This document shows positions 15,150-23,466 of a stretch of 47,180 bases of DNA, piece after piece. The stretch is taken from contig CAMPBS010000009.1 of NCBI GenBank assembly GCA_946639585.1, forward strand, positions 1 through 47,180. The letters are read 5' to 3'. Made by a program: the position numbers and the translations under genes. This DNA comes from an uncultured Clostridium sp. GTDB taxonomy: Bacteria > Bacillota > Clostridia > TANB77 > CAG-508. Every line of letters starts with the position of its first letter. Position 1 is the first letter of the stretch. Below the pieces are notes generated by a model. The model searched no databases. It was not told the origin of the DNA and saw only the letters and a program-made list of their open reading frames with translations.

Positions 15150-17276
15150 ATGTTTAAGAGTTATGAAACAGAATTAGCAGGTAGAAAACTTGTAATCGAA
15201 ACAGGAAAAATGGCAGGGCTTTCAAATGGAAGCGTATTAGTAAGATATGGAGATACAGTAGTAATGGTAAATGTTACTGCATCAAAAGAACCAAGAGAAG
15301 GAATAGATTTCTTTCCATTATCAGTAGACTTTGAAGAAAAACTATATTCAGTAGGAAAAATTCCAGGAAGTTTCATGAAAAGAGAGGGAAAACCTAGTGA
15401 TAAAGCAATATTAACATCAAGAGCAATAGATAGACCACTAAGACCATTATTCCCAAAAGACTTCAGAAACGATGTAGTTGTTGTAGCAACAGTACTTTGC
15501 GTTGATCAAGACAACTCACCAGAAGTTGCAGCTATGATAGGTGCAGCATCTGCATTAGCAATATCAGACATTCCATTTGGTGGACCAACAGCAGCAGTTG
15601 CAGTAGGTTTAGTTGATGGAAAAATAATTATAAACCCAACAGAAGCTCAAAGAGAAGTGTCTGATTTAACATTAACAGTTGCTGCTACAGAAAACAAAAT
15701 AACAATGATAGAAGCAGGAGCAAACGAAGTTCCAAATGATGTAATGTTAGAAGCAATCAAAACAGCACATGAAGAAATTAAGAAAATTTGTAAATTTATT
15801 ACAAGTATGCAAGAAGAAATTGGAAAACCAAAATTTGAGTATAAGTCATTCGAAGTTGACCATGATGTATATGAATTTGTAAATGACAATTTCAAAGAAG
15901 AAATGAAACAAGCTGTTCAAGAAGAAGACAAAACAATTAGAGATAATAATGTTGACAGCTTAACAGCTAAAATAGAAGAAGCATATACAGAAAAATTTGG
16001 AGAAGAAGAATTCGAAGCACATAAAGCAGATTTAGGAGAAGCAATTTACAAAGTTGAAAAAATGTGTGTAAGAGAAATGATATTCAATGAACATAAAAGA
16101 GTTGACGGTAGAGCATTAGACGAAATAAGACCATTATCATGCGAAGTTGGATTATTACCAAGAACACATGGTAGCGCATTATTCACAAGAGGACAAACTC
16201 AAGTAATGTCAGTTGCAACATTAGGAATGGTATCAGAAGAACAAAAATTAGATGGTATAGATGCAGAAGAATCAAAAAGATACATTCACCACTATAACTT
16301 CCCAAGCTACAGCGTTGGAGAAGCAAGACCATCAAGAGGACCAGGAAGAAGAGAAGTAGGACACGGAGCACTAGCTGAAAAAGCCCTAGTTCCAGTAATA
16401 CCTTCAAAAGAAGAATTCCCATATGCAATAAGAGTTGTATCAGAAGTATTATCTTCAAATGGATCAACATCACAAGCAAGTATATGTGGAAGCACATTAG
16501 CTTTTATGGATGCTGGTGTTCCAATTAAGAGACCAGTTGCAGGTATTTCAACAGGATTAGTTACAAATCCTAATGATGATAATGACTATGTAATGTTATT
16601 AGATATTCAAGGATTAGAAGATTTCTTTGGAGACATGGATTTCAAAGTTGGTGGAACAGAAAAAGGTATTACAGCTATACAAGTTGATATCAAATGTGAT
16701 GGTTTAACATATGATATAATTGCAGAAGCATTTGAAAGAACAGAAAAAGCAAGAATGCACATTTTAAATGATATAATGCTACCAGTAATTTCAAAACCTA
16801 GAGATGAAATATCAGCTTATGCACCAAAAATAATAAGCACAACAATTAAAGTTGAAAAAATAAAAGACGTAATTGGTTCAGGCGGAAAAACAATAAATAA
16901 AATAATTGACGAAACAGGAGTAAAAATCGACATAGAAGAAGATGGACAAGTATTCATCTATTCACAAGATAATCTACAAGCTATGAGAGCTCTAGAAATG
17001 ATAGAAGACATAGTAAGAGAAGTTGAAGTAGATGGAATATACCTTGGAACAGTTACAAGAATAATGGCATTTGGAGCATTTGTTGACTTAGGAATAGGAG
17101 ATAAAGAAGGATTACTTCATATATCAAAAATTTCTAATGAAAGAATAAATAATGTAGAAGATGTTCTTCATGTTGGAGATAGAGTAACAGTAAAAGTTAC
17201 AGACATTGACGAACAAGGAAGAATAAACTTAACAGCAAAAGGTTTGAATGAACCAAAAGTTTATGAAGAAGATTAA
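15150..17276 (+). CDS. pnp: polynucleotide phosphorylase
   Basis: PNPase degrades RNA 3' to 5' using phosphate and also adds tails; it is the main exoribonuclease of the degradosome-like complex. The 708-residue protein has two RNase PH-like cores (about residues 1-220 and 310-545) joined by an all-alpha linker. The second core holds the active-site segments RTHGSALFTRGQTQ and YDIIAEAFERTEKAR with the preceding QGLEDFFGDMDFKVGGT. A KH domain (IGSGGKTINKIIDETGVKIDI, about 570) and an S1 domain (GTVTRIMAFGAFVDL, about 630) end the protein. AAAAGGAG precedes the ATG. The length and domain order are standard. Confidence 0.97.
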   Translation: MFKSYETELAGRKLVIETGKMAGLSNGSVLVRYGDTVVMVNVTASKEPREGIDFFPLSVDFEEKLYSVGKIPGSFMKREGKPSDKAILTSRAIDRPLRPLFPKDFRNDVVVVATVLCVDQDNSPEVAAMIGAASALAISDIPFGGPTAAVAVGLVDGKIIINPTEAQREVSDLTLTVAATENKITMIEAGANEVPNDVMLEAIKTAHEEIKKICKFITSMQEEIGKPKFEYKSFEVDHDVYEFVNDNFKEEMKQAVQEEDKTIRDNNVDSLTAKIEEAYTEKFGEEEFEAHKADLGEAIYKVEKMCVREMIFNEHKRVDGRALDEIRPLSCEVGLLPRTHGSALFTRGQTQVMSVATLGMVSEEQKLDGIDAEESKRYIHHYNFPSYSVGEARPSRGPGRREVGHGALAEKALVPVIPSKEEFPYAIRVVSEVLSSNGSTSQASICGSTLAFMDAGVPIKRPVAGISTGLVTNPNDDNDYVMLLDIQGLEDFFGDMDFKVGGTEKGITAIQVDIKCDGLTYDIIAEAFERTEKARMHILNDIMLPVISKPRDEISAYAPKIISTTIKVEKIKDVIGSGGKTINKIIDETGVKIDIEEDGQVFIYSQDNLQAMRALEMIEDIVREVEVDGIYLGTVTRIMAFGAFVDLGIGDKEGLLHISKISNERINNVEDVLHVGDRVTVKVTDIDEQGRINLTAKGLNEPKVYEED

Positions 17277-17288
17277 TAAAAAATAAAA

Positions 17289-17320
17289 AAATTCCAAATA
17301 TTTGGAATTTTTTTATTTTT
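17289..17320 (+). terminator. pnp terminator
   Basis: AAATTCCAAATATTTGGAATTT (17289-17310) is a perfect inverted repeat followed by TTTTATTTTT. Confidence 0.85.
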
Positions 17321-17322
17321 TA

Positions 17323-17351
17323 TTGCATTTTATAATTATATATGCTATTAT
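17323..17351 (+). promoter_or_regulatory. promoter of gene 17457-17777
   Basis: TTGCAT (17323-17328), 17 bp, then an extended -10 TGC-TATTAT (17346-17351). Confidence 0.75.
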
Positions 17352-17374
17352 AAAAAAACAAAAGGGTTGGAATA

Positions 17375-17419
17375 CCTTTCGGAGAATTTCGGAGGTATAA
17401 ATTCTTTAACCTCCGAAGG
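17375..17419 (+). promoter_or_regulatory. leader with two competing hairpins
   Basis: TTCGGAGGT (17388-17396) pairs perfectly with ACCTCCGAA (17409-17417). An earlier CCTTTCGGAG (17375-17384) can pair with the same 3' arm CTCCGAAGG (17411-17419). Two 5' arms competing for one 3' arm would suit a regulatory switch upstream of the RBS. No ligand class is recognised. Confidence 0.4.
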
Positions 17420-17456
17420 AAAACAATGTTTTGAAACCTAAAAAGGAGGGTTACAC

Positions 17457-17777
17457 ATGAGAGAAAATGAATTTATTACAATCAAAAGGGAATCCTTGTA
17501 TGAGGGCAATAAGGAAGTAAAGGTTGAAAGACAAAAGCTGATTGCCCTTTTTGAGGAAATAAAGGATTTGTATATCTACAACAATGAATTTTCCAAACAC
17601 TTTGTGGATATTCTTCCGAGAGTGAAGGAAATAACTATCAATGTTGATAGGAACAAGGAATTGGTGGATGATCACCCACAGATTATCTTTGCAACTCTGG
17701 AGGAACCGGCGATGGTAATAAAGATTCCCAGATGTCATCAAATTATATGGGGAATCTTTAACGAGTTCATTAAGTAG
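17457..17777 (+). CDS. hypothetical protein, 106 residues, atypical codon use
   Basis: The protein is not recognised. It is soluble, mixed charged and probably alpha/beta, with segments VKVERQKLIALFEEIKDLYI, FVDILPRVKEITINVDRNKE and ATLEEPAMVIKIPRCHQIIW. There is no signal peptide or membrane helix. A strong AAGGAGGG RBS precedes the ATG. It has its own promoter, a folded leader and a strong terminator. Codon choice is richer in GC third positions (GTG, AAG, CTG, CCG) than neighbouring genes, which suggests a different origin or recent transfer. No insertion hallmarks are visible on either side. Confidence 0.7.
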   Translation: MRENEFITIKRESLYEGNKEVKVERQKLIALFEEIKDLYIYNNEFSKHFVDILPRVKEITINVDRNKELVDDHPQIIFATLEEPAMVIKIPRCHQIIWGIFNEFIK

Positions 17778-17782
17778 TAATC

Positions 17783-17816
17783 AAAAAACTCCGCGATTAT
17801 ATCGCGGAGTTTTTTA
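17783..17816. terminator. bidirectional terminator
   Basis: AAAAAACTCCGCGAT / ATCGCGGAGTTTTTT is a perfect GC-rich stem between the convergent genes 17457-17777 (+) and 17824-18159 (-). Confidence 0.92.
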
Positions 17817-17823
17817 AATCGTT

Positions 17824-18159
17824 CTAATTAGATTCTGCCCATCTAAGCATTTTAATATCTTTATATATTGATAAAACTTCATTATATTTATCATATTCTT
17901 CTTCCCACAAGCCACCAGGAACCTTTTCAAAAGCATTAAATACTTTTTCAGCTTCCATTAAATAAATAAGTTGTTCTTGTGTAGACATTTTTTCATAATA
18001 TTTTGCATAATTATATAATCTATCCAAGATTTGGTTAGCTTCAATGAAACCCCAGAAATCTTTTACATTCATTCCAAATAATTTAATTTGTAAAATAGCA
18101 TATCCAACTAATGCAAATATTGCAAATACTAATAAATATAATACTGTAAATACTGCCAT
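17824..18159 (-). CDS. small membrane-anchored protein of unknown function
   Basis: This 111-residue protein, not recognised, starts MAVFTVLYLLVFAIFALVGY: one or two membrane helices in the first 30 residues, then a helical cytoplasmic or external domain rich in Tyr/Glu (LDRLYNYAKYYEKMSTQEQL). The start at 18159 follows AAGGTGG at good distance; an upstream ATG at 18195 is unsupported. The consensus-like promoter at 18213-18241 has a WalR-like direct repeat just upstream of its -35, which would place the gene in the cell-wall stress regulon if real. It sits downstream of the stomatin-like gene, separated by a terminator. Confidence 0.7.
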   Translation of the reverse strand: MAVFTVLYLLVFAIFALVGYAILQIKLFGMNVKDFWGFIEANQILDRLYNYAKYYEKMSTQEQLIYLMEAEKVFNAFEKVPGGLWEEEYDKYNEVLSIYKDIKMLRWAESN

Positions 18160-18212
18160 TTTTACCACCTTCTTCTTTAAAGTATATAAGTACATTTCTT
18201 TAGTACACTTTA

Positions 18213-18241
18213 ATTATAACATATTTGTAATAAAAATGCAA
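18213..18241 (-). promoter_or_regulatory. promoter of 17824-18159
   Basis: On the minus strand TTGCAT (18241-18236), 17 bp, then TATAAT (18218-18213). Confidence 0.75.
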
Positions 18242-18247
18242 ATTTTT

Positions 18248-18264
18248 TGTAATAATTCTGTAAT
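18248..18264 (+). promoter_or_regulatory. WalR-like box TGTAAT-N5-TGTAAT
   Basis: TGTAAT AATTC TGTAAT matches the published WalR (YycF) consensus TGTWAH-N5-TGTWAH. It lies 7 bases upstream of the -35 of the minus-strand promoter, a normal activator position. Confidence 0.4.
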
Positions 18265-18280
18265 AATATTACAAAAAATA

Positions 18281-18312
18281 AAAAATCACGGCTCAAATAC
18301 CGTGATTTTTAT
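18281..18312 (-). terminator. terminator of the stomatin-like gene
   Basis: AAAAATCACGG pairs with CCGTGATTTTT around CTCAAATA, with T-runs on both strands. Confidence 0.85.
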
Positions 18313-18320
18313 TGATTATT

Positions 18321-19226
18321 CTATTTCTTTTTCTCATCTTTTAAAACTTCTTTTATTGCTCCAAGTGAGCTTAATGCTGTAGTTGCTTCAAATGGAATGA
18401 ATACTTTATTTGCATCACCTTTAGCAACTTCTTCTAATGCTTCTAAAGATTTTAATTGAACTAGTTTGTCATCTGGTTTTGCATTTTTCATAGCATTGTA
18501 AACCATTGCAATTTCTTGAGCTTTAGCTTCTGCAACAGCTTTAATAGCTTGTGCTTCACCGGCTGCTCTTCTTATTTGAGCTTCTCTATCAGCTTCAGCT
18601 TCTAGAATTGCGGCTTCTTTTTTACCTTGTGCAATAGTTACAGCAGATTGTCTTTGAGCTTCAGATTCTAGAATTAAAGCTCTTTTATTTCTTTCTGCGT
18701 TCATTTCTTTTTCCATTGCATCTCTAATGTCTGCAGGTGGGTTAATATCTTTAATTTCAACTCTGTCTATTTTACATCCCCATCTATCTGTGGCTTCATC
18801 TAAAACAATTCTTAATTGGTTGTTAATTCCATCTCTTGAACTAAATGTTTCATCTAAGTTCATTTTACCGATGATATCACGAATTGTTGTAATAGCAAGG
18901 TATTCGATACCTTTCTTTAAGTTTTGGATTTCATAAACTGCTTTTGCAGGATCTGTTATTTGATAGAAAACAACAGTATCTATTGTAATTGTAACATTAT
19001 CTTTTGTAATAACTCCTTGAGGTGGTACGTCCATTGTTTGTTGTTTCAAACTAACAACTGAACGAACATGATCAAAGAATGGAAGTATAACTGTAAGACC
19101 AGCATCTGCAACTTTGTAGAATTTACCTAATCTTTCAATTATATATACTTCAGCTTGTTTAACAATTTTAATTGACATGAATGCTATTATTAAAATTATA
19201 GCAATTACTATTATTAAAAATTGCAT
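18321..19226 (-). CDS. SPFH/band-7 stomatin-like membrane protein
   Basis: The 301-residue protein has an N-terminal membrane anchor (about residues 2-20), a band-7 domain (VKQAEVYIIERLGKFYKV...; ITKDNVTITIDTVVFYQITDP; about 22-190), and a long Ala/Glu-rich coiled coil (EKEMNAERNKRALILESEAQ..., about 170-250). The sequence follows the stomatin/slipin (QmcA/YbbK) branch rather than flotillin. Such proteins form membrane-bound cages and organise membrane domains or regulate proteases; a partner NfeD protein is often adjacent but none is here. AAAAGGAGG precedes the ATG. It is transcribed divergently from mutL. Confidence 0.92.
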   Translation of the reverse strand: MQFLIIVIAIILIIAFMSIKIVKQAEVYIIERLGKFYKVADAGLTVILPFFDHVRSVVSLKQQTMDVPPQGVITKDNVTITIDTVVFYQITDPAKAVYEIQNLKKGIEYLAITTIRDIIGKMNLDETFSSRDGINNQLRIVLDEATDRWGCKIDRVEIKDINPPADIRDAMEKEMNAERNKRALILESEAQRQSAVTIAQGKKEAAILEAEADREAQIRRAAGEAQAIKAVAEAKAQEIAMVYNAMKNAKPDDKLVQLKSLEALEEVAKGDANKVFIPFEATTALSSLGAIKEVLKDEKKK

Positions 19227-19502
19227 AGTAAAATCCTCCTTTTAATTATTTTCAGCATTATGCTGAATAATGTATATATTTAATACTGATAACTAATTAT
19301 GATGGAAGATAAACTTCCTAATTAAATAAACTAATATAATTATACTACAAAAATGGCAAAAAATAAATAGTTTGGTAAAAAATAGTTGAAATAAAATAAA
19401 AAAATTTTCAAAAAAACTATACAAATTATAAAAAGTAATGATATAATTACTAAGATTAAATATGAAAACCGTTCAAAGAGATTGGAAAGGATGAAGTTTT
19501 TA

Positions 19503-22037
19503 ATGGGAAAGATATTTTTATTAGATGAATTAACAATAAATAAAATAGCTGCGGGAGAAGTAATTGAAAGACCTGCATCAGTTATAAAAGAAATGGTAGA
19601 AAATTCAATAGATGCAAAAGCAACAAGTGTAACAGTAGAAATTAGAAATGGTGGAATTTCATACATAAAGATTACAGACAATGGAACAGGAATTGCACAA
19701 GATGACTTGGAAATTGCCTTTGAAAGACATGCAACAAGTAAAATAAGGTCAGCAAGAGATTTAAATAGTGTTGTATCAATGGGATTCCGTGGAGAGGCAT
19801 TAGCAAGTATTGCAGCAATTTCAAATGTAGAATTAACATCAAAAACAGAAGAACAACAATCTGGATATAAAATTGTTGTTGAGGGTGGAGATGTACTTAA
19901 AAAAGAAGAGGTTGCTTGCCAAACTGGAACAAGCATTGTTGTTAGAAACTTATTTTACAATACACCGGTAAGATACAAATTTTTGAAAAAGGATTACACA
20001 GAAACAGGATATATTGAAGATGTAATTACTAGATTAGCATTAATTAATCCTAAAGTTGCAATAAAACTTGTAAATACTGGAAAAACTATAATTCAGACAT
20101 CTGGAAATGGAAGTTTAAGAGATGTAGTTTATAGCATTTATGGAAAAGATGTAGCACAAGGATTATTAGATGTTGACTATAGATATGAAGATGTGAGAAT
20201 AAAAGGTGTAATTGGTAAACCAGAAATTGCAAGGTCAAATAGAAGCAATCAATTATTCTTTGTAAATAAAAGATATATAAAAGATAAAATTTTGACAACA
20301 GCAACAGAACATGCTTATAAGAATTTGCTAGATGTAGGAAAATTTGCATTTGCGATATTAAATATAGAAATGCCACCACATAAAGTGGACGTAAATGTAC
20401 ACCCAGCAAAATTGGAAGTAAGATTTGAAGAAGAAAACAAAATATTCAAAGCAATATATCATGCAATAGAAGTTACATTGGAAAAATCAAGTCAAACAAC
20501 AACAACGGTAGATAATATTATTATACAAGAAAAAACACCATTCAAGCCACAATTAAGAAATGAAGAAAGAATTGAAGAAGTAAAAAAAGAAGAAAAAGAA
20601 AGTAGATTCAGTTCATTCCTTAACAAGAGAAAAAATAAATATAACTTTGGAAGTGGAAACAATATAATAGAAGCTTTGTATAATGAAAAGAAAAATGAAG
20701 ACTATACAGAATTTTTCGCAAATGAAGATAAACAAAAAATACAACCAGAAAAAGAAGAAAATATTGTAAATACATCAGATGTTTTACAAGAATTAAAAAA
20801 TATAAATGAAAACATCCAAAAAGATATTGTTAGTGAACAAATTAAAAAAGAAGTTGTAAATGAACAAGTTCCAGAAGAAGTAAAAGAAAATTTGAGTACT
20901 GAAATTGAGAAAAATGATGAAATGCATAATGTTACATCTGAAGAAGACAAAGAATTGCCAGATGGTTCAACATATACATATGAAGGAGAAAACAAAGAAA
21001 GAATCGAATCACTTTTAAGACAACTTCATCCAGAAAAATATAATGAAGACTCAAAAGAAAACGAAAATGTTAATAAAGCAAATAATGAAAATCAACCAAT
21101 AGATGAGAAAAAAGATGAAGAATTAGTTGAAGAAAAAGGCGAAGAAACAATTGAAGAAAAACATGAGTATCAAATTGAACCAAAAGATGATGCGAAAGTA
21201 GCAGAAGCTAGTGAAAACTATAGTTTAGTAAGTGAACAAACAATAGAAATAAAAGCTATAGAAAACAATGTAAACAGCCAAGACAAAAAAGAACCAATAG
21301 CAGAAACGTCAAGTGTTTTCAAATCAATGTATGAAAAATTATTTGGAACAAAAGTTATACAAGAGGATGATAGCAAAGAAAAAGAAGTTCAAAAAATAGA
21401 TGCAACAGACATTGTAAATGAAAATGTTTCTATGTTTGAAGGAATTAAAGAATTCAACAAGCCTACATATAAAATAATAGGAGTTGTATTTGGCTCATAT
21501 ATAATAGTTGAAATTGAAAAAGAAATGTATATTATAAATGAGAAAGTAGCAAGAGAAAGAATAATATTTGAAAAATTAAAAAATAACTATAACAACAATA
21601 TAAATAAAGATTCTCAAATGTTATTATTACCAGATATTATAAATTTAAGCAAAAAACAGATGGAAGTTGCAAAAGAAAATATGCAAATGTTTGCACAAGC
21701 TGGATTTGCTTTAGAAGAATTTGGAGAAGATACAATTAAACTTTCTGGCGTACCTTCAGCTTGCATACAATTAAACACAAAGGAATTATTCTATGAAATA
21801 ATTGACCAAATTAATACGGTTGCAAGAACTGATGTACAAGGAAAACTTGACAAATTCATTGAAAAAATAGCTGAAGAAATTACTAAAAAGGAAAAAACAA
21901 TAGAAACAATTCAAGAAGTAGACAGCTTATTAGAAGTTTTATTACAAATTGATGAACCATTTGTATATATGGCAAATAAGCAAGTTGCTTTAAAAATGAG
22001 CAAGTATGATATTGAACGTAAATTTTCAAGAAAGTAA
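19503..22037 (+). CDS. mutL: DNA mismatch repair protein MutL with long linker and degenerate endonuclease motifs
   Basis: MutL couples mismatch recognition by MutS to strand removal. The GHKL ATPase part (about residues 1-330) is intact: ENSIDA, DNGTGI, HATSKI and GFRGEALAS are all present. A 300-residue acidic, Glu/Lys-rich linker follows, longer than usual. In the C-terminal domain the metal site normally written DQHAAHERxxxE reads NEKVARERIIFE (about 677-688), and the CPHGRP motif reads MANKQV (about 821). The endonuclease is therefore probably inactive, although dimerisation should persist. ATG 19503 is 12 bases after AAAGGATG; TTG 19482 and ATG 19491 overlap the RBS. mutS is not in the window. 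Confidence 0.92.
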   Translation: MGKIFLLDELTINKIAAGEVIERPASVIKEMVENSIDAKATSVTVEIRNGGISYIKITDNGTGIAQDDLEIAFERHATSKIRSARDLNSVVSMGFRGEALASIAAISNVELTSKTEEQQSGYKIVVEGGDVLKKEEVACQTGTSIVVRNLFYNTPVRYKFLKKDYTETGYIEDVITRLALINPKVAIKLVNTGKTIIQTSGNGSLRDVVYSIYGKDVAQGLLDVDYRYEDVRIKGVIGKPEIARSNRSNQLFFVNKRYIKDKILTTATEHAYKNLLDVGKFAFAILNIEMPPHKVDVNVHPAKLEVRFEEENKIFKAIYHAIEVTLEKSSQTTTTVDNIIIQEKTPFKPQLRNEERIEEVKKEEKESRFSSFLNKRKNKYNFGSGNNIIEALYNEKKNEDYTEFFANEDKQKIQPEKEENIVNTSDVLQELKNINENIQKDIVSEQIKKEVVNEQVPEEVKENLSTEIEKNDEMHNVTSEEDKELPDGSTYTYEGENKERIESLLRQLHPEKYNEDSKENENVNKANNENQPIDEKKDEELVEEKGEETIEEKHEYQIEPKDDAKVAEASENYSLVSEQTIEIKAIENNVNSQDKKEPIAETSSVFKSMYEKLFGTKVIQEDDSKEKEVQKIDATDIVNENVSMFEGIKEFNKPTYKIIGVVFGSYIIVEIEKEMYIINEKVARERIIFEKLKNNYNNNINKDSQMLLLPDIINLSKKQMEVAKENMQMFAQAGFALEEFGEDTIKLSGVPSACIQLNTKELFYEIIDQINTVARTDVQGKLDKFIEKIAEEITKKEKTIETIQEVDSLLEVLLQIDEPFVYMANKQVALKMSKYDIERKFSRK

Positions 22038-22049
22038 AAGGAGAGAAAA

Positions 22050-22487
22050 ATGCCAGTAATAATAACACTATTAATTGCAATGTTTTTGATTTTGCTAAGT
22101 TGGACATGGCATAACATGGGGGATGTTGAAAAGAAAACAAAAATTAGCACAATAATTATTTCTTTAATTATTGTGTTATGCATAACTTTTGTAATATTTA
22201 ATATTTCTAAAAATGGAGTTAAATATAATTCTGAGGAAAGTATGAATTCTGTTAGAAATATTCTTGTATTGGCTTTTACAATTATAAATGGCTTAATCAT
22301 AATTCCTCCTTTTGCCAAAACAATTGGTAGAGTACATGATAAAGAAATATCAAAGGAACAAGCAACAAGACATTTAGGATTTTTACTTCTAGTTTTTGCA
22401 TTAGCTTTAGTAATTGAGTGTTTCTATTTAACAAGCGTTCAGCAAGGAATTTTAGACATTTATAATAAGGCAATTAATAGGTCATAA
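22050..22487 (+). CDS. four-helix membrane protein of unknown function
   Basis: The 145-residue hydrophobic protein has about four membrane helices: residues 3-20, 32-50, 68-90 and 108-130. A cytoplasmic or external loop GRVHDKEISKEQATRHLG lies between the last two. It is not recognised. AAAGGAG lies 12 bases after the mutL stop, and miaA begins 17 bases after its own stop, so it is cotranscribed between a mismatch-repair and a tRNA-modification gene. That placement gives no functional hint for a membrane protein. Confidence 0.75.
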   Translation: MPVIITLLIAMFLILLSWTWHNMGDVEKKTKISTIIISLIIVLCITFVIFNISKNGVKYNSEESMNSVRNILVLAFTIINGLIIIPPFAKTIGRVHDKEISKEQATRHLGFLLLVFALALVIECFYLTSVQQGILDIYNKAINRS

Positions 22488-22503
22488 AAGAAGGAGATTA
22501 GAA

Positions 22504-23415
22504 ATGCTACCAAAAGTTATAGTGATATGTGGTCCTACAGCATCAGGAAAAACAGCACTTTCAATAGAATTAGCAAAAGAAATTAATGGTGAAATAGTAT
22601 CATGCGATTCAATGCAAATTTACAAAGATATGGACATAGGAACAGCCAAAGTTACTCAAGAAGAAATGCAAGGAATCAAACATTATCTTGTGGATTTTGT
22701 ATCGCCAGATGAAAGATATAGTGTTGCTAGTTTTAAAAAAGATGCCAAAAAAGCAATTAAAGAAATAATAGCAAAAGGCAAAACACCAATAATAGTTGGT
22801 GGAACGGGATTATATGTTGATAGTTTAATTTATGAAATTGAATATCCTCAAATAGAATTTGATGAGGCATACAGAAAACAATTAGAGCTACAGGCGGAAC
22901 AAAAAGGTATAGAAACACTATACCAAATGGCAAAAAAAATTGATCCACAAGCACTAGAAAAAATAAGCGAAAATGATCAAAAAAGAATAATAAGAGTTTT
23001 AGAAATATATCACTCTACAGGCAAGACAAAAACACAATTAGAGGCTGAATCAAGAAAACCATTAGAATATGATTATAAAGTATTTGCAATAAATTGGGAT
23101 AGAGAAAAACTATATGAAAGAATAAATAAAAGAGTAGATATTATGATAGAACAGGGATTGGTAGAGGAAGTTAAAAATATTAAACAAAAGTATTCAAAAT
23201 TTCCAACAGCAATGCAAGGATTAGGATATAAAGAAGTAGTGGATTATTTAGAAGGACTATATTCGAAAGAAGAAATGATAGACAAAATTAAAATGGAAAC
23301 AAGAAGATATGCCAAAAGGCAGTTAACATGGTTTAGAAAAAATAAACAAACCATCTGGCTAAATGGAGAAGAAAAAATAAGCGAAAATGTAAGGATTATA
23401 ATGGAAAATCTTTAA
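22504..23415 (+). CDS. miaA: tRNA dimethylallyltransferase
   Basis: MiaA adds dimethylallyl to A37 of tRNAs that read codons starting with U. The 303-residue protein starts with the P-loop GPTASGKTALS (residues 8-18). It has the substrate segment SCDSMQIYKDMDIGTAK, the PIIVGGTGLYVDSLIYEIEY region, and the C-terminal TRRYAKRQLTWFRKN helix, all standard. AGGAG precedes the ATG. The mutL-miaA pairing is conserved in many bacteria. A hairpin (AACACTAAAACATTAGGTGTT, given here as two arms at 23432-23437 and 23448-23453) follows the gene. Confidence 0.96.
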   Translation: MLPKVIVICGPTASGKTALSIELAKEINGEIVSCDSMQIYKDMDIGTAKVTQEEMQGIKHYLVDFVSPDERYSVASFKKDAKKAIKEIIAKGKTPIIVGGTGLYVDSLIYEIEYPQIEFDEAYRKQLELQAEQKGIETLYQMAKKIDPQALEKISENDQKRIIRVLEIYHSTGKTKTQLEAESRKPLEYDYKVFAINWDREKLYERINKRVDIMIEQGLVEEVKNIKQKYSKFPTAMQGLGYKEVVDYLEGLYSKEEMIDKIKMETRRYAKRQLTWFRKNKQTIWLNGEEKISENVRIIMENL

Positions 23416-23466
23416 GTTAGAAACGAATTAGAACACTAAAACATTAGGTGTTTTGGAGGTTATAAA

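Noticed and set aside
15161..16497. Minus-strand ORFs overlapping pnp and many other long genes.
   Set aside because: They are low-complexity Leu/Ser/Phe-rich shadows of A-rich coding strands without RBS or family motifs.
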